64,000 nt of DNA from an uncultured Bacteroidales bacterium (GCA_934717185.1 CAKUYQ010000011.1:18495-82494), one strand, 5' to 3'. Counted from the first letter of the stretch, positions 45,252 to 55,682 are shown. Notes: generated from the letters alone by a model not told the origin. A program made the numbers and translations.

Positions 45252-46250
45252 ATGGAGAACAAAAATTTACATATTCTCATACAGCAATTGGCAGAGAGGG
45301 AAAAATTTGCAGACTGGCAGATTATACCACTCCCGTCTTGTTCTCCCGCAATTGATATTGCAATGGATAATTACCGCCTTGCCTTGCAGAAAGGAGATTT
45401 CGCTCAAATGAAATATCTGTATAATCATTTGGATATAAGACAGTCTCCGGAGCTTCTTCTTAATAATGAGAGCAACAGCTTGCAATACTATTATTACATT
45501 ATAGTGTTCCTTGCATCATACCATAGTGACACATTGTATAATAACGGTATAGCAAAAATAGCGCAGTACGCATTGGGGACAGATTATCATATTATCCTAA
45601 AACAAAAGCTCAATACTATTCTATCGTATATAAAGGGGCAGATAGATAATGCAATTGGAAAATGCTTTACAGATTCGGCTCCGGTATTGGAACGGACACT
45701 TGCCACTGCATGCGAACTTGGAGCAATAGGGAAAAATGGATTTTTGATAAGCAAAAAGGCCGGAATAAAGACATTGATAAGCGGAATAATCCTTGGTATT
45801 CCAAAATGCAGCACAGATTATGGCTATGACACAGATATTTACGCTGTCGGGAAGCAAAATCTTTTTTCATTGTGCGGAGAGTGCCACAGATGCATGGACG
45901 CCTGCCCAACAGGTGCACTTTATGCTCCCGGAAAAGTTAATGCCAACAGATGTATCTCATACCACACCATAGAGAACAGAAAGGATAGTTTTCCCACGGA
46001 TCTTCCCAATCCACACAAATATATATTTGGATGTGACAGTTGCCTTAATGCGTGTCCGTGGAACGGAAAGAACAAGCCGGGGATGGAGGAACTTATTAGA
46101 TTACACCCTGTAACCAAACAGCTTCTCAGCAATCCAAAGGAGTTTTTGGAATCCATTTCAAGCTCCGGCTTCAACAAAGCTTTTAAAAATTCCCCTATCG
46201 GCAGAGCCGGCAGAAACAAAATATTAGACACATTAATTTCATTAAAATGA
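45252..46250 (+). CDS. queG: Epoxyqueuosine reductase QueG
   Basis: Cobalamin- and iron-sulfur-dependent enzyme for the last step of queuosine formation on tRNA; 332 aa. Catalytic Asp141 is in TDSAPVLERTLA; [4Fe-4S] ligands are Cys208/211/214 with Cys268, and Cys218, Cys234, Cys261, Cys264 for the second cluster (CGECHRCMDACPTGAL and CDSCLNACPWN). The frame opens at a TTG nine codons earlier (45225), but the ATG at 45252 begins the recognisable protein. With tgt in the same window this implies a working queuosine pathway. Confidence 0.93.
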   Translation: MENKNLHILIQQLAEREKFADWQIIPLPSCSPAIDIAMDNYRLALQKGDFAQMKYLYNHLDIRQSPELLLNNESNSLQYYYYIIVFLASYHSDTLYNNGIAKIAQYALGTDYHIILKQKLNTILSYIKGQIDNAIGKCFTDSAPVLERTLATACELGAIGKNGFLISKKAGIKTLISGIILGIPKCSTDYGYDTDIYAVGKQNLFSLCGECHRCMDACPTGALYAPGKVNANRCISYHTIENRKDSFPTDLPNPHKYIFGCDSCLNACPWNGKNKPGMEELIRLHPVTKQLLSNPKEFLESISSSGFNKAFKNSPIGRAGRNKILDTLISLK

Positions 46251-47182
46251 TAAGATTCACAACTCCTGTAACATATCAACAATATAGATATAAAATTGGA
46301 TATAAAGACAATATCCTTATGTTAGGTTCATGCTTTGCAGACAGTATTGGCAGTATGTTAGACTATTACAGGTTTAATGCTTGCATAAATCCGTTTGGGG
46401 TTTTGTACAATCCGGTATCCATTGCAAATGCAGCTGAAAGAATTGCGGCACTCAAGAGATTTGATGACAAAGATGTCATTAAAACGGGAGAGTTGTACTG
46501 TTCACTGTCACACCATACATCTTTTGCGCGGAACACTCCTGCCGCCTTTTTGGAAAATGCCAATAGATCGCTGTACGAAGCTGCAGAGTTTTTCAATAAG
46601 GCAACGGTTGTTGTGATTACATTAGGAACAGCGTGGTGTTACAGGTATTTGGAAACAGACATGGTAGTGGCCAACTGCAATAAGCTTAATCCTGCGCTTT
46701 TTAAACGGGAGTTATTGTCGGTGAGCCGAATCTCAGAGAATTTAAAACGAATTACTAAGGTTTTTCCCGACAAGCAGATTATATTTACGGTGAGTCCTAT
46801 AAGGCATCTTAAAGATGGGTTACACGGAAATACAATTAGCAAGGCATCACTGCATCTGGCATTAGAGGAGGTTGTTAACGGTAATAGCATTACATATTTT
46901 CCATCGTACGAGATAATGACAGACGAACTTAGGGATTACAGGTTCTATGCAGAAGACCTTGTTCATCCATCTGCAGTTGCGGTTAAATATATATTTGAAA
47001 AGTTCGTAGAGAATTGTTTTAATCCAAATATTGGAGCTACCATGCGCTTAGCAGAAAAAATCACATTGGCAGAACAGCACAGACCGTTTAATAGTGAGAG
47101 CGTCGGCTACAGACAATTTCTTGCCAAAACAGAAGAACTGAAAAAGCAATTTAACGAAATAAGTCAGAAGACAATAGAATAA
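46247..47182 (+). CDS. GSCFA domain protein
   Basis: Protein of 311 aa with the family signature GSCFADSIG at residues 27-35, near the N-terminus, followed by NPFGVLYNP, LGTAWCYRY and PSYEIMTDELRDYRFYAEDLVHPS, an SGNH-hydrolase-like layout in which Ser28 would be the nucleophile and the DLVHPS stretch the Asp/His pair. The substrate is unknown; no signal peptide. It overlaps queG by four bases (ATGA), so the two are translationally coupled. Confidence 0.9.
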   Translation: MIRFTTPVTYQQYRYKIGYKDNILMLGSCFADSIGSMLDYYRFNACINPFGVLYNPVSIANAAERIAALKRFDDKDVIKTGELYCSLSHHTSFARNTPAAFLENANRSLYEAAEFFNKATVVVITLGTAWCYRYLETDMVVANCNKLNPALFKRELLSVSRISENLKRITKVFPDKQIIFTVSPIRHLKDGLHGNTISKASLHLALEEVVNGNSITYFPSYEIMTDELRDYRFYAEDLVHPSAVAVKYIFEKFVENCFNPNIGATMRLAEKITLAEQHRPFNSESVGYRQFLAKTEELKKQFNEISQKTIE

Positions 47183-47190
47183 AACATAAC

Positions 47191-47222
47191 AAAGGGATGC
47201 CACTTTACCGAGACATCCCTTT
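47191..47222. terminator. Bidirectional terminator between GSCFA gene and rplQ
   Basis: Stem AAAGGGATG/CATCCCTTT (47191-47199 with 47214-47222), loop of 14 bases, A- and T-rich flanks; ends both the queG row and the ribosomal operon. Confidence 0.8.
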
Positions 47223-47260
47223 ATTATTTAGAAAGATACTCTTTCTATACCGTTTCTATG

Positions 47261-47743
47261 CTATTCAGCCTTAGCCTCCTCTGCAGCAGCAGGAGCCTCA
47301 GCTGCAGGAGCAGCCTTTTTAGCTCTACTTCTACGGGTAGAAGGTTTCTTGGCATCCTTCTTAGGAGAAGATGCAAGAGCAGCCTCGTTGAAATCCACCA
47401 ACTCTATAATTGCCATGTCTGCAGCATCACCTACACGGAAACCTGTTTTAAGAATACGGGTATATCCGCCGGGACGATCCGCAATCTTTGGAGCAATATT
47501 TCTAAAAAGCTCGGTAACAGCCTCTTTCTGTTTCAAGTAGCTGAACACAGTTCTTCTTGAGTGAGTACTGTCCTCCTTAGATTTGGTAATAAGCGGCTCA
47601 ACATACATTCTCAAAGCTTTAGCTTTGGCAAGTGTAGTCTCTATTCTCTTGTGAAGCAAGAGAGAAGAAGCCATATTTGCAAGCATAGCCTTACGGTGAC
47701 CGCTCTTTCTACCTAAATGGTTGAATGACTTATTATGCCTCAT
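47261..47743 (-). CDS. rplQ: 50S ribosomal protein L17
   Basis: Large-subunit protein L17, 160 aa: core residues 1-118 ([24 protein letters not shown] and the [24 protein letters not shown] block) plus a C-terminal extension of about 40 residues rich in Lys, Ala and Glu ([20 protein letters not shown]). Such extensions are usual in this phylum. It is the last gene of the ribosomal operon and overlaps rpoA by four bases. Confidence 0.96.
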   Translation of the reverse strand: MRHNKSFNHLGRKSGHRKAMLANMASSLLLHKRIETTLAKAKALRMYVEPLITKSKEDSTHSRRTVFSYLKQKEAVTELFRNIAPKIADRPGGYTRILKTGFRVGDAADMAIIELVDFNEAALASSPKKDAKKPSTRRSRAKKAAPAAEAPAAAEEAKAE

Positions 47744-48750
47744 TTTGTATTGTTATTTTTTTTAATTTCAATGTTATACTTAGAAACATCCATTCCAAAG
47801 TTGAGTTTAAGTCTCTCAACCAAGGTGTCTATTTCGGTTAAAGATTTCTTACCAAAATTCCTAAACTTCATGAGTTCAGATCTCTGGTGCGAAACCAAAT
47901 CTGCAAATGTCTCTATATCAGCTGCTTTAAGACAGTTTAGAGCTCTAACTGACAATTCCATATCGGAAAGTTTTGTAAGAAGAAGATGACGCATACGCAA
48001 TGACTCCTCATCTAACTCGTTGCTTACAACCTCAGGCGGTGCCTCCAAACTTATCTTTTCATCAGAGAACAACATAAAGTGATGTATAAGGATTTTTGCA
48101 GCCTCTTTCAAAGCCTCCTTAGGATGGATAGAACCGTCTGTAGTAATCTCAAGATTCAACTTATCGTAGTCTGTCTTCTGCTCTACACGCCATGGTTCTA
48201 CATTCCAGTTTACATTTCTTATTGGGGTAAAGATGGAATCAATTGCAATAGTTCCAAATGGTGCCCCATCTATCTTGTTCTCATCTGCAGGGACATAACC
48301 TCTACCCTTTCCTATTCTCATCTCTATGGTCAACTTTACAGTTGGCTCCATAAAACAGATATGCTGTTCAGGATTAAGGACTTTGAACGAAGAAAGACTT
48401 TTTGAAATGTCTGCTGCAGTAAATTCTTGCTGTCCACTAACATTCACGGTAATCACCTCACTATCTTCGCCCTCTACCATCTGTTTGAAACGTACTCTCT
48501 TAAAATTGAGCACAATATCAACTACGCCCTCAATAACTCCGGGGATTGTTGCAAACTCATGATCAACTCCATCTATTTTAATGGATGTGATTGCAAAACC
48601 CTCTATTGAAGAGAGTAGTATACGGCGTAAAGCGTTGCCGATAGTAATACCATATCCAGGCTCTAAAGGTCTAAACTCAAATTTACCATAGGTATCAGTT
48701 GAGTCGAGCATTATAACCTTATCGGGTTTTTGAAATGCTAAAATTGCCAT
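47740..48750 (-). CDS. rpoA: DNA-directed RNA polymerase subunit alpha
   Basis: RNA polymerase alpha, 336 aa. N-terminal dimerisation domain (about 1-235: [37 protein letters not shown]) and C-terminal helix-hairpin-helix domain (about 260-325: [35 protein letters not shown]) that contacts UP elements and activators. Encoded between rpsD and rplQ, the standard alpha-operon order. Confidence 0.97.
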   Translation of the reverse strand: MAILAFQKPDKVIMLDSTDTYGKFEFRPLEPGYGITIGNALRRILLSSIEGFAITSIKIDGVDHEFATIPGVIEGVVDIVLNFKRVRFKQMVEGEDSEVITVNVSGQQEFTAADISKSLSSFKVLNPEQHICFMEPTVKLTIEMRIGKGRGYVPADENKIDGAPFGTIAIDSIFTPIRNVNWNVEPWRVEQKTDYDKLNLEITTDGSIHPKEALKEAAKILIHHFMLFSDEKISLEAPPEVVSNELDEESLRMRHLLLTKLSDMELSVRALNCLKAADIETFADLVSHQRSELMKFRNFGKKSLTEIDTLVERLKLNFGMDVSKYNIEIKKNNNTK

Positions 48751-48792
48751 GTTTATTAATTTTTATTAGTGTTACGCTTAAAAGCAAGCTTA

Positions 48793-49398
48793 TTATTTAG
48801 AGTACAACTCAACGATGAGCTGCTCGTTAATGGTTTCAGGTACCTCTGTTCTGTCTGGCAGGTTAAGGAATTTGCCCTCCAAAGAGGCAGCATTCCACTC
48901 TAACCAAGGGTACTTGTTAGCACGAGCCGCAATACTATCCTGAACAACCTCTAAGCTCTTTGATCTTTCGCGAACACCAATAATCTCACCCGGTTTAACC
49001 AAGGTAGAAGGGATATTGCAAACGTTACCGTTAAGCACAATGTGACAGTGTGAAACCAACTGTCTTGCAGCTGCACGTGTAGGGGCTATACCCAATCTGT
49101 AGACTAAATTGTCGAGACGGCTTTCAAGAAGCATTACAAGGTTTTCACCCTTTCTGCCCTTCATCTTAGAAGCTTTCTCATATAGATTACGGAACTGTCT
49201 CTCGAGAACACCATAAGTATATTTTACTTTCTGTTTCTCTTTTAACTGTATACCGTACTCAGAAGTTTTCTTTCTCTTTCTTGCAAGGCCATGCTGTCCT
49301 GGAGGAAAGTTTTTGCGTTCAAAACTTTTGTCGGGACCAAAAATTGGTTCTCCAAATTTGCGGGCTATTTTAGTAGAAGGCCCAGTATATCTTGCCAT
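48793..49398 (-). CDS. rpsD: 30S ribosomal protein S4
   Basis: Primary 16S rRNA-binding protein, 201 aa. The S4 RNA-binding domain is seen at about 90-155 ([31 protein letters not shown]). The zinc cysteines of some S4 versions are absent. A near-copy of the decamer (TTGTCGGGA) is at 49328-49336. Confidence 0.97.
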   Translation of the reverse strand: MARYTGPSTKIARKFGEPIFGPDKSFERKNFPPGQHGLARKRKKTSEYGIQLKEKQKVKYTYGVLERQFRNLYEKASKMKGRKGENLVMLLESRLDNLVYRLGIAPTRAAARQLVSHCHIVLNGNVCNIPSTLVKPGEIIGVRERSKSLEVVQDSIAARANKYPWLEWNAASLEGKFLNLPDRTEVPETINEQLIVELYSK

Positions 49399-49425
49399 AT
49401 TTAATCAATTTTAAATTATTAGGAA

Positions 49426-49818
49426 TTATACTCTACGACGACCTTTTGGTCTACATCCGTTATGAGGAAGTGGAGTTACATCTATAATCTCAGTTACCTC
49501 TATTCCTGCTCCGTGTATAGTACGAATAGCAGATTCACGTCCTGCACCCGGGCCCTTAACATAAGCCTTTACTTTACGCAAACCTAAATCGTATGCAACT
49601 TTAGCACAATCTGCTGCTGCTACCTGAGCTGCGTAAGGTGTGTTTTTCTTAGAACCTCTAAAGCCCATTTTACCGGCTGATGACCAGCTGATAACCTGTC
49701 CCTGGCTGTTTGTTAGAGTTACAATCACGTTGTTGAAAGTAGAAGAAATATGAGCCTGCCCATAAGCCTCAACCTTAACAACTCTTTTTTTATTGGATGA
49801 TCCTGTTTTCTTTGCCAT
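49426..49818 (-). CDS. rpsK: 30S ribosomal protein S11
   Basis: Small-subunit platform protein, 130 aa, with [35 protein letters not shown] and the C-terminal [17 protein letters not shown]. Lies between rpsM and rpsD with short gaps. Confidence 0.97.
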   Translation of the reverse strand: MAKKTGSSNKKRVVKVEAYGQAHISSTFNNVIVTLTNSQGQVISWSSAGKMGFRGSKKNTPYAAQVAAADCAKVAYDLGLRKVKAYVKGPGAGRESAIRTIHGAGIEVTEIIDVTPLPHNGCRPKGRRRV

Positions 49819-49829
49819 ATTCCTATGTT

Positions 49830-50207
49830 CTATTTAGTTGCTTTCTTCTTATTTGCCACAGTTTTCTTCTTGCCTTTACGAGTACGGGCATTATTCTTTG
49901 TGCTCTGTCCTCTTACAGGCAAACCAATTCTATGACGGATTCCCCTGTAACAACCAATGTCCATAAGACGTTTGATGTTCATCTGAATAGTAGAACGAAG
50001 TTCGCCCTCTATTTTATACTCTTCTGCAATAGTCTGTCTTATTGCAGCGACTTGGTCATCTGTCCAATCTTGTACCTTGGTATCAAAATCAATTCCGTTC
50101 TTACTAAGGATCTTTTTGGCAGAACTACGACCAATTCCAAAGATATAGGTTAAACCTATCTCTCCACGCTTGTTTTTTGGTAAATCAACTCCGGCTATAC
50201 GTGCCAT
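49830..50207 (-). CDS. rpsM: 30S ribosomal protein S13
   Basis: Head protein of the small subunit that contacts tRNA and 50S; 125 aa. Conserved [44 protein letters not shown] and the basic tail [13 protein letters not shown]. Confidence 0.97.
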   Translation of the reverse strand: MARIAGVDLPKNKRGEIGLTYIFGIGRSSAKKILSKNGIDFDTKVQDWTDDQVAAIRQTIAEEYKIEGELRSTIQMNIKRLMDIGCYRGIRHRIGLPVRGQSTKNNARTRKGKKKTVANKKKATK

Positions 50208-50246
50208 AATTATTTTTCTTTATCTAAAAATTATTTACAATTGGAA

Positions 50247-50363
50247 TTATCCTTGGCGCATTTTGAACTTAGGGTTCTTTTTGCAAATTACATATAAACG
50301 ACCTTTGCGTTTAACTATCTTGCAATCTTCGCTGCGCTTTTTTATGGATGCTTTTACTTTCAT
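50247..50363 (-). CDS. rpmJ: 50S ribosomal protein L36
   Basis: A 38-codon frame between infA and rpsM reads [20 protein letters not shown] and ends [10 protein letters not shown], the L36 pattern. Only two of the four usual zinc ligands remain (Cys14 and Cys27; the first Cys is Ser11 and the His is Lys), so zinc binding is unlikely. Position between infA and rpsM is canonical. Confidence 0.95.
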   Translation of the reverse strand: MKVKASIKKRSEDCKIVKRKGRLYVICKKNPKFKMRQG

Positions 50364-50375
50364 TATATTAAGTTT

Positions 50376-50594
50376 TTATTTGTATCTGAAAGAAATCCTT
50401 CCTTTAGTTAAATCATAAGGAGACATCTCTACCCTTACTTTATCTCCGGGCAAAATTCTAATGTAGTGCATTCTCATTTTACCGGAGATATGGGCTATTA
50501 TCACATGTCCATTATCCAATTCAACTCTGAACATGGCATTTGACAACGCCTCTACTATTGTACCGTCTTTCTCTATCGCCGCTTGTTTTGACAT
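50376..50594 (-). CDS. infA: Translation initiation factor IF-1
   Basis: Single OB-fold protein of 72 aa that binds the ribosomal A site during initiation. The sequence [39 protein letters not shown] and [15 protein letters not shown] covers the whole family consensus. Lies between map and rpmJ. Confidence 0.97.
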   Translation of the reverse strand: MSKQAAIEKDGTIVEALSNAMFRVELDNGHVIIAHISGKMRMHYIRILPGDKVRVEMSPYDLTKGRISFRYK

Positions 50595-50612
50595 CTTCTA
50601 ATAATTTAATTT

Positions 50613-51377
50613 TTACCTGTTTTCAATAAATTCAAATGTTGTTAATACCTGTGGTTGTCCATGTTTTACAGCCACCATAAACTCAAAATGAGCAGACTTC
50701 ATATTATCCGCCGTATGGATTGCCCATCCATTGTCGTCTAAGTATACATCCTTTACGCCCATATTGATCATTGGCTCAATACAGATAACCATATTTTCTA
50801 TGAGTTTCTTCCCCTGTCCGGCCTTACCGTAGTTAGGTACCTCAGGTGCCTCGTGAAGTCTTTTACCTATTCCGTGGCCCACCATCTCTCTAACAACAGA
50901 AAAACCAAATTGCTCAACATAATGCTGGACCGTACTTCCAATATCTCCAATCCTGTTGCCGGCTATAGCCTTTTGCGCACCAAGATAGAGAGATTGTTTT
51001 GTGACATCCAACAGCTGACGGGTCTTTGCATCAACCTCCCCTACAGGAAAGGTATAAGCAGAGTCTCCATTAAATCCTTTGTAAACCGTACCGCAGTCTA
51101 TTGAAACTATATCGCCCTCTTTAAGCTCATAATTTCCGGGGAAACCGTGGACAACGGTGTCATTTACAGATATACAAAGTGTATAGGGAAAACCTCCGTA
51201 ATTGAGAAAACCCGGAACAGCCCCATTATCCCTTATAAAGGTCTCGGCCAATTTGTCAAGCTCAATTGTCTTTACGCCCGGCTTTATGGCTTTACCAACC
51301 TCCGCAAGGGTCTTGGAAACCAAGATCGCATTTTCTCTTAGAAGTTCTATCTCCTCATCTGATTTCAGGAATATCAT
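50613..51377 (-). CDS. map: Methionine aminopeptidase, type I
   Basis: Removes the N-terminal methionine from nascent proteins; 254 aa. The five metal ligands are in SIDCGTVYKGFNGDSAYTF (two Asp), GHGIGKRLHEAPEVPNYG (His), and the C-terminal Glu residues of CIEPMINMG and AHFEFMVAV. Located between secY and infA as in most Bacteroidota. Confidence 0.96.
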   Translation of the reverse strand: MIFLKSDEEIELLRENAILVSKTLAEVGKAIKPGVKTIELDKLAETFIRDNGAVPGFLNYGGFPYTLCISVNDTVVHGFPGNYELKEGDIVSIDCGTVYKGFNGDSAYTFPVGEVDAKTRQLLDVTKQSLYLGAQKAIAGNRIGDIGSTVQHYVEQFGFSVVREMVGHGIGKRLHEAPEVPNYGKAGQGKKLIENMVICIEPMINMGVKDVYLDDNGWAIHTADNMKSAHFEFMVAVKHGQPQVLTTFEFIENR

Positions 51378-51401
51378 TTCAAAAGAACTATTAAAAATTT
51401 A

Positions 51402-52718
51402 CTATCCTTGACGACCTTTAAGACGTCCTGTCTTCATAAGGCCATCATAGTGGCGCATTAACAGATAGCTGTCTATCTGTTGAAGAGTATCCAGAACTAC
51501 ACCAACAAGAATCAACAAGCTGGTTCCGCCATAGAACTGCGCAAACTGGTTGTTAACGCCTAATTTCATGGCAAATGCAGGTAATATAGCAACCAAAGCC
51601 AAACATATTGAGCCCGGAAGTGTAATACGAGACATTATTGAGTCCAAATACTCAGCAGTCTTCTTACCTGGTTTGACACCCGGTATAAAACCGCCGTTTT
51701 TCTTCATATCTTCTGCCATATTGGTAGGATTCACTGTAACTGCGGTGTAGAAATAGGTGAATGCTACTACCATTAAACCGAATATGAAATTATACCAGAA
51801 GCCTGTATAGTTACTAAGTGAGGCGGCTAATCCTCTTGTAGCATCAAAGCTTGCAAATATAATTGGGAACAGCATCAAAGCCTGAGCAAAGATAATTGGC
51901 ATAACACCTGCTGCGTTTATCTTTAGAGGTATATACTGACGCACCCCACCATATTGTTTATTACCTATAATTCTCTTGGCATACTGAACAGGGATCCTTC
52001 TTGTTCCCTGAACCAATGCTATTGTACCAATTATTACAAGGGCCAAAAGAACCAACTCAACTATAAGCATAAGAAGACTGCCGGAACCAGACTGAGTCTT
52101 GGTTCCAATCTCAGCAACCAATGCATACGGAAGTCTTGCAATAATACCAATCATAATGATGAGTGAGATACCGTTACCTAAGCCGCGGTCTGTAATACGT
52201 TCTCCCAACCACATTATAAACATTGTACCACCAATAAGAACTACAGTAGCAAATAGATTGAATGAAAATCCTTTAATCAAAAATGCAGTATCCGGCAACT
52301 GTGCATGCAGATTTGTTAGATAAGCAGGTCCTTGCAAAGCAAGAATTACAATTGTCAAATAACGTGTCATCTGGTTCAGTTTCCTTCTTCCGCTCTCGCC
52401 TTCGCGCTGCAGTTTCTGGAAATAAGGAACCATAATTCCCAAGAGTTGGATAACGATTGATGCAGAGATATAAGGCATTACACCAAGTGCAAAAATCGAG
52501 GCGTTACCGAAAGCACCACCGGAGAACATATTCAACAGACCCATAAGTCCGTCTCCTGTTTGTGCTTGCAGACCGGCCAACTGCGTAGGGTCTATACCGG
52601 GAACCACAACAAAGCAGCCCAAACGATAGACCAGGAGTAAAAGAATAGTGTAGACTATTCTTTTACGCAGTTCCTCAATCTTGAAAATATTCTTTATAGT
52701 GTCTATAAACTTTTTCAT
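51402..52718 (-). CDS. secY: Protein translocase subunit SecY
   Basis: Channel-forming subunit of the SecYEG translocon; 438 aa, ten membrane helices. Conserved plug-region start VVPGIDPTQL, NMFSGGAFGNASIFALGVMPYISASI, GLGNGISLIIMIGI and the cytoplasmic loop GVRQYIPLKINAAGVMPIIFA are all seen. It follows rplO after 13 bases. Confidence 0.97.
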   Translation of the reverse strand: MKKFIDTIKNIFKIEELRKRIVYTILLLLVYRLGCFVVVPGIDPTQLAGLQAQTGDGLMGLLNMFSGGAFGNASIFALGVMPYISASIVIQLLGIMVPYFQKLQREGESGRRKLNQMTRYLTIVILALQGPAYLTNLHAQLPDTAFLIKGFSFNLFATVVLIGGTMFIMWLGERITDRGLGNGISLIIMIGIIARLPYALVAEIGTKTQSGSGSLLMLIVELVLLALVIIGTIALVQGTRRIPVQYAKRIIGNKQYGGVRQYIPLKINAAGVMPIIFAQALMLFPIIFASFDATRGLAASLSNYTGFWYNFIFGLMVVAFTYFYTAVTVNPTNMAEDMKKNGGFIPGVKPGKKTAEYLDSIMSRITLPGSICLALVAILPAFAMKLGVNNQFAQFYGGTSLLILVGVVLDTLQQIDSYLLMRHYDGLMKTGRLKGRQG

Positions 52719-52731
52719 AAGGGTTATAAGG

Positions 52732-53178
52732 TTAAATTAGAGTTGTTGAACCTTGTGCAGCTTCAATCTTTGCAATGGCAGATTTTGAGAAAGCGTTGGC
52801 AGAGACATTAAGCTTTGCCTTAAGCTCACCATTTCCTAAGATCTTAACCAAATCTTTCCCGGAAACAAGTCCAAATTCAACCAATGTATCTACAGTAATA
52901 TCTGTAACGTTATGCTTCTCGTAAAGAGCCTGCAAGTTTGACAGATTTATTGCTTTGTATTCAACTCTATTCGGATTTTTGAATCCGTATTTAGGCAAAC
53001 GCCTCTGAATAGGCATCTGACCACCCTCAAAACCCTTCTTGCGAGAGTATCCCGAACGTGACTGAGCACCTTTATGACCACGTGTAGATGTACCACCGTG
53101 ACCAGAACCCTCACCACGGCCAATTCTTTTTTCTCTGCCAAGAGAACCTTTAGAAGGGGTTAATGTATGTAATTTCAT
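52732..53178 (-). CDS. rplO: 50S ribosomal protein L15
   Basis: 148 aa. N-terminal Gly/Arg-rich extension (GREKRIGRGEGSGHGGTSTRGHKGAQSR) that threads into 23S rRNA, and a C-terminal L18e-type domain. Precedes secY as usual. Confidence 0.97.
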   Translation of the reverse strand: MKLHTLTPSKGSLGREKRIGRGEGSGHGGTSTRGHKGAQSRSGYSRKKGFEGGQMPIQRRLPKYGFKNPNRVEYKAINLSNLQALYEKHNVTDITVDTLVEFGLVSGKDLVKILGNGELKAKLNVSANAFSKSAIAKIEAAQGSTTLI

Positions 53179-53193
53179 GCTTAAAATCTCCTA

Positions 53194-53376
53194 TTAGCTA
53201 ATTTCTTCAACTTTAACAAGATGCAAAACTTTCTCCAACATACCTTTACGTATAGGATCTAGTTCAACCTCTACAGAGTGATGTATTTTGCGGATTCCTA
53301 AAGACTGCAGACACGCTATTTGATTTTTAGTAGCGCCGTTCTTACTTTTAGTCTGAGTAATTCTAACTTTTGCCAT
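53194..53376 (-). CDS. rpmD: 50S ribosomal protein L30
   Basis: Short bacterial L30, 60 aa: MAKVRITQTKSKNGATKNQI, LQSLGIRKIHHSVEVELDP. Sits between rpsE and rplO. Confidence 0.96.
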   Translation of the reverse strand: MAKVRITQTKSKNGATKNQIACLQSLGIRKIHHSVEVELDPIRKGMLEKVLHLVKVEEIS

Positions 53377-53389
53377 TTGTCTCTCCTCC

Positions 53390-53908
53390 TTAACCGTTAA
53401 ATACTTTGTTCATAGCAATACCTCTCAAACCGGCAATCGTATAAGCATCACGCATCTCTGCAAGAGCTGCAACTGTTGCCTTAACAAGATTGTGAGGGTT
53501 TGATGAGCCTTTAGATTTAGCCAACACGTCGCGAATACCTGCAGACTCAAAAACAGCACGCATAGCACCACCGGCCTTTAGTCCTGTTCCCTCTGCAGCA
53601 GGTTTCATGAATACATTAGCACCTCCAAATTTTCCAACTTGCTCGTGCGGAATAGTAGTCTTGTTAAGAGGAACCTTTATAAGATTCTTCTTAGCATCCT
53701 CTACACCCTTAGATATAGCGGTGGTAACCTCGTTAGCTTTTCCAAGTCCGTAGCCAACAACACCATTCTCATCACCTACAACAACTATTGCTGCAAAACT
53801 GAAGTGACGACCACCTTTTGTTACTTTAGTAACTCTTCTAACTGCAACTAGTCTGTCTTTAAGCTCTAGTTCGGTAGTTTTAACTCTTTTTACATTCATA
53901 TCTGCCAT
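53390..53908 (-). CDS. rpsE: 30S ribosomal protein S5
   Basis: 172 aa. Double-stranded-RNA-binding N-terminal domain ([32 protein letters not shown]) and C-terminal domain ([34 protein letters not shown]). Contributes to decoding fidelity. Confidence 0.97.
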   Translation of the reverse strand: MADMNVKRVKTTELELKDRLVAVRRVTKVTKGGRHFSFAAIVVVGDENGVVGYGLGKANEVTTAISKGVEDAKKNLIKVPLNKTTIPHEQVGKFGGANVFMKPAAEGTGLKAGGAMRAVFESAGIRDVLAKSKGSSNPHNLVKATVAALAEMRDAYTIAGLRGIAMNKVFNG

Positions 53909-53913
53909 AGTTC

Positions 53914-54276
53914 CTAGAATTTAAGACCACCCTCACGAGCGGCGTCAGCCAAACTTTTAACTCTACCATGATAAAGGTAACCTCCACGATCGAATGAAAC
54001 CTTCTCAATACCTGCTGCTTTAGCCTTCTCAGCAGCAGCTTTACCAACTATAGCTGCGATTTCGGTATTAGTTTTACCTTTAACAGCCTCAGCAAGATTC
54101 TTGTCCAAAGAAGATGCAGCTGCCAATGTAACACCTTTAACATCATCTATAAACTGAACATAAATCTGCTTGTTACTTCTGAACACGCTCATTCTTGGCT
54201 GCTCAGCAGTACCGTTAACTATTTTACGAATACGGTAACGTATTCTCTGTCTTCTTTCTATTTTATTTAAAGCCAT
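53914..54276 (-). CDS. rplR: 50S ribosomal protein L18
   Basis: 5S rRNA-binding protein, 120 aa: [38 protein letters not shown], and the C-terminal [24 protein letters not shown]. Confidence 0.97.
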   Translation of the reverse strand: MALNKIERRQRIRYRIRKIVNGTAEQPRMSVFRSNKQIYVQFIDDVKGVTLAAASSLDKNLAEAVKGKTNTEIAAIVGKAAAEKAKAAGIEKVSFDRGGYLYHGRVKSLADAAREGGLKF

Positions 54277-54290
54277 AAACCTTCTCCTTA

Positions 54291-54851
54291 TTATTTAGCG
54301 CCGGCAGACTTACCAGCCTTACGACGAAGTTGTTCGCCAACAAACTTAATACCTTTACCCTTGTAAGGCTCTGGTTTACGTAGAGAGCGAATCTTAGCAG
54401 CAACCATTCCAAGAAGCTGTTTATCTGCACTCTTAAGTACCAATACAGGGTTAGCACCCTTTTTAACAGGTTCTACCTCCGGTTTAATCTCTTTTGGAAG
54501 CTCCATGTGAATATCATGAGAGAAACCAAGGCTGAACTCAAGGATCTGGCCTTTAGCCTCTACACGGAAACCAACACCAACAAGCTCCTGTTTAACAGTA
54601 AAGCCCTCTGAAACACCAACAACCATGTTGTGGATAAGTGCACGGTACAAACCATGTAGCGATCTGTGGCGCGGCTGGTTTGTAGGTCTCTCTACATGTA
54701 CCACGCCTCCCTCTACGGTTACTTTAATATCAGGATCAACCTTCTGTGTCAATTCACCGAGTGGGCCTTTAACCTTAACCACATTGTCAGAACCTACTGT
54801 TACTGTAACAGCTTGTGGAAGGCTTACAGGTAATTTTCCTATTCTTGACAT
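54291..54851 (-). CDS. rplF: 50S ribosomal protein L6
   Basis: 186 aa with two L6 repeats. Conserved [11 protein letters not shown] start and C-terminal signature [26 protein letters not shown], near the sarcin-ricin loop. Confidence 0.97.
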   Translation of the reverse strand: MSRIGKLPVSLPQAVTVTVGSDNVVKVKGPLGELTQKVDPDIKVTVEGGVVHVERPTNQPRHRSLHGLYRALIHNMVVGVSEGFTVKQELVGVGFRVEAKGQILEFSLGFSHDIHMELPKEIKPEVEPVKKGANPVLVLKSADKQLLGMVAAKIRSLRKPEPYKGKGIKFVGEQLRRKAGKSAGAK

Positions 54852-54892
54852 TTTTATTAATTGTTATAATTTAGTACTAATTTAATTATCCG

Positions 54893-55288
54893 TTAGTAAA
54901 CGTAGCAAATAACCTCGCCACCTACATTCATTGTCTTAGCCTCTTTATCTGTAATGATACCTTTAGAGGTAGAAAGGATAGCGATACCCAATCCATTAAG
55001 TACCCTTGGCATATCAGCAACTCCTGTATACTGTCTAAGACCGGGTTTACTTACACGAATAATCTTTTTGATAGCAGCTCTCTTGCTCTCAGGATGGAAT
55101 TTAAGAGCAATCTTGATTGTGTTGAAAGGTTTGCCTTCAACAATTTTGTAGCTAAGGATGTAACCCTTCTCATGTAGAACGCGGGTTAACTCAATCTTCA
55201 TACGAGATGAAGGAATCTCAACTGTCTTGTGGCCCGCAGCCGAAGCATTACGAATGCGAGTTAAAAAATCTGCAATTGGATCAGTCAT
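54893..55288 (-). CDS. rpsH: 30S ribosomal protein S8
   Basis: 131 aa primary 16S-binding protein: MTDPIADFLTRIRNASAAGH, ending LGIAILSTSKGIITDKEAK and GGEVICYVY. In enterobacteria S8 represses its operon by binding the mRNA near rplE; whether that holds here is unknown. Confidence 0.97.
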   Translation of the reverse strand: MTDPIADFLTRIRNASAAGHKTVEIPSSRMKIELTRVLHEKGYILSYKIVEGKPFNTIKIALKFHPESKRAAIKKIIRVSKPGLRQYTGVADMPRVLNGLGIAILSTSKGIITDKEAKTMNVGGEVICYVY

Positions 55289-55327
55289 TTTTTTAAATTT
55301 TTAAAAGATTCGACGCCTTTAATTCTC

Positions 55328-55337
55328 TTCCCGACAA
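55328..55337 (-). repeat. TTGTCGGGAA decamer (intergenic copy, rpsN-rpsH spacer)
   Basis: One of 15 exact copies of a decamer seen across the window: + strand at 2719, 8819, 14928, 16016, 34797, 39132, 63939; minus strand (as TTCCCGACAA) at 3932, 12782, 31185, 38434, 46764, 55328, 59228, 60568 (start coordinates). Near copies sharing the 8-base core TGTCGGGA lie at 10721, 17643, 29074, 45845, 49329 and 60413. This copy is in a 105-bp spacer between rpsN and rpsH, much longer than the other gaps in this operon and containing an odd GC-rich patch (about 55342-55360). No other feature is seen in the spacer. Confidence 0.85.
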
Positions 55338-55393
55338 AAAACGGAAGACCGGCGCCCGATATCCAACGTTAATAAAATGTTTAATAATAAATA

Positions 55394-55663
55394 CTACCAG
55401 CTTGCTTTGCGTACGCCCGGGATAAGACCCTTGCTCGCCATTTCGCGGAACTGGATACGGCTGATGCCGAAAATACGCATATAGCCTTTAGGTCTGCCGG
55501 TAAGAGCACAACGGTTGTGAAGACGAACCGGGCTTGCATTCTTAGGCAACTTGTCAAGAGCAGCATAGTCGCCGGCCTCTTTAAGGGCTTTACGTTTCTC
55601 AGCATATTTGGCACATAACTTTGCGCGTTTTACCTCGCGTGCCTTCATTGATTCTTTTGCCAT
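55394..55663 (-). CDS. rpsN: 30S ribosomal protein S14 (zinc-free type)
   Basis: 89 aa, the longer zinc-independent form (no CxxC pairs): [17 protein letters not shown], then [20 protein letters not shown], ending [18 protein letters not shown]. Lies between rplE and rpsH, with an unusual 105-bp gap on the rpsH side. Confidence 0.96.
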   Translation of the reverse strand: MAKESMKAREVKRAKLCAKYAEKRKALKEAGDYAALDKLPKNASPVRLHNRCALTGRPKGYMRIFGISRIQFREMASKGLIPGVRKASW

Positions 55664-55682
55664 TATCTATCTTCTCTTTAGA

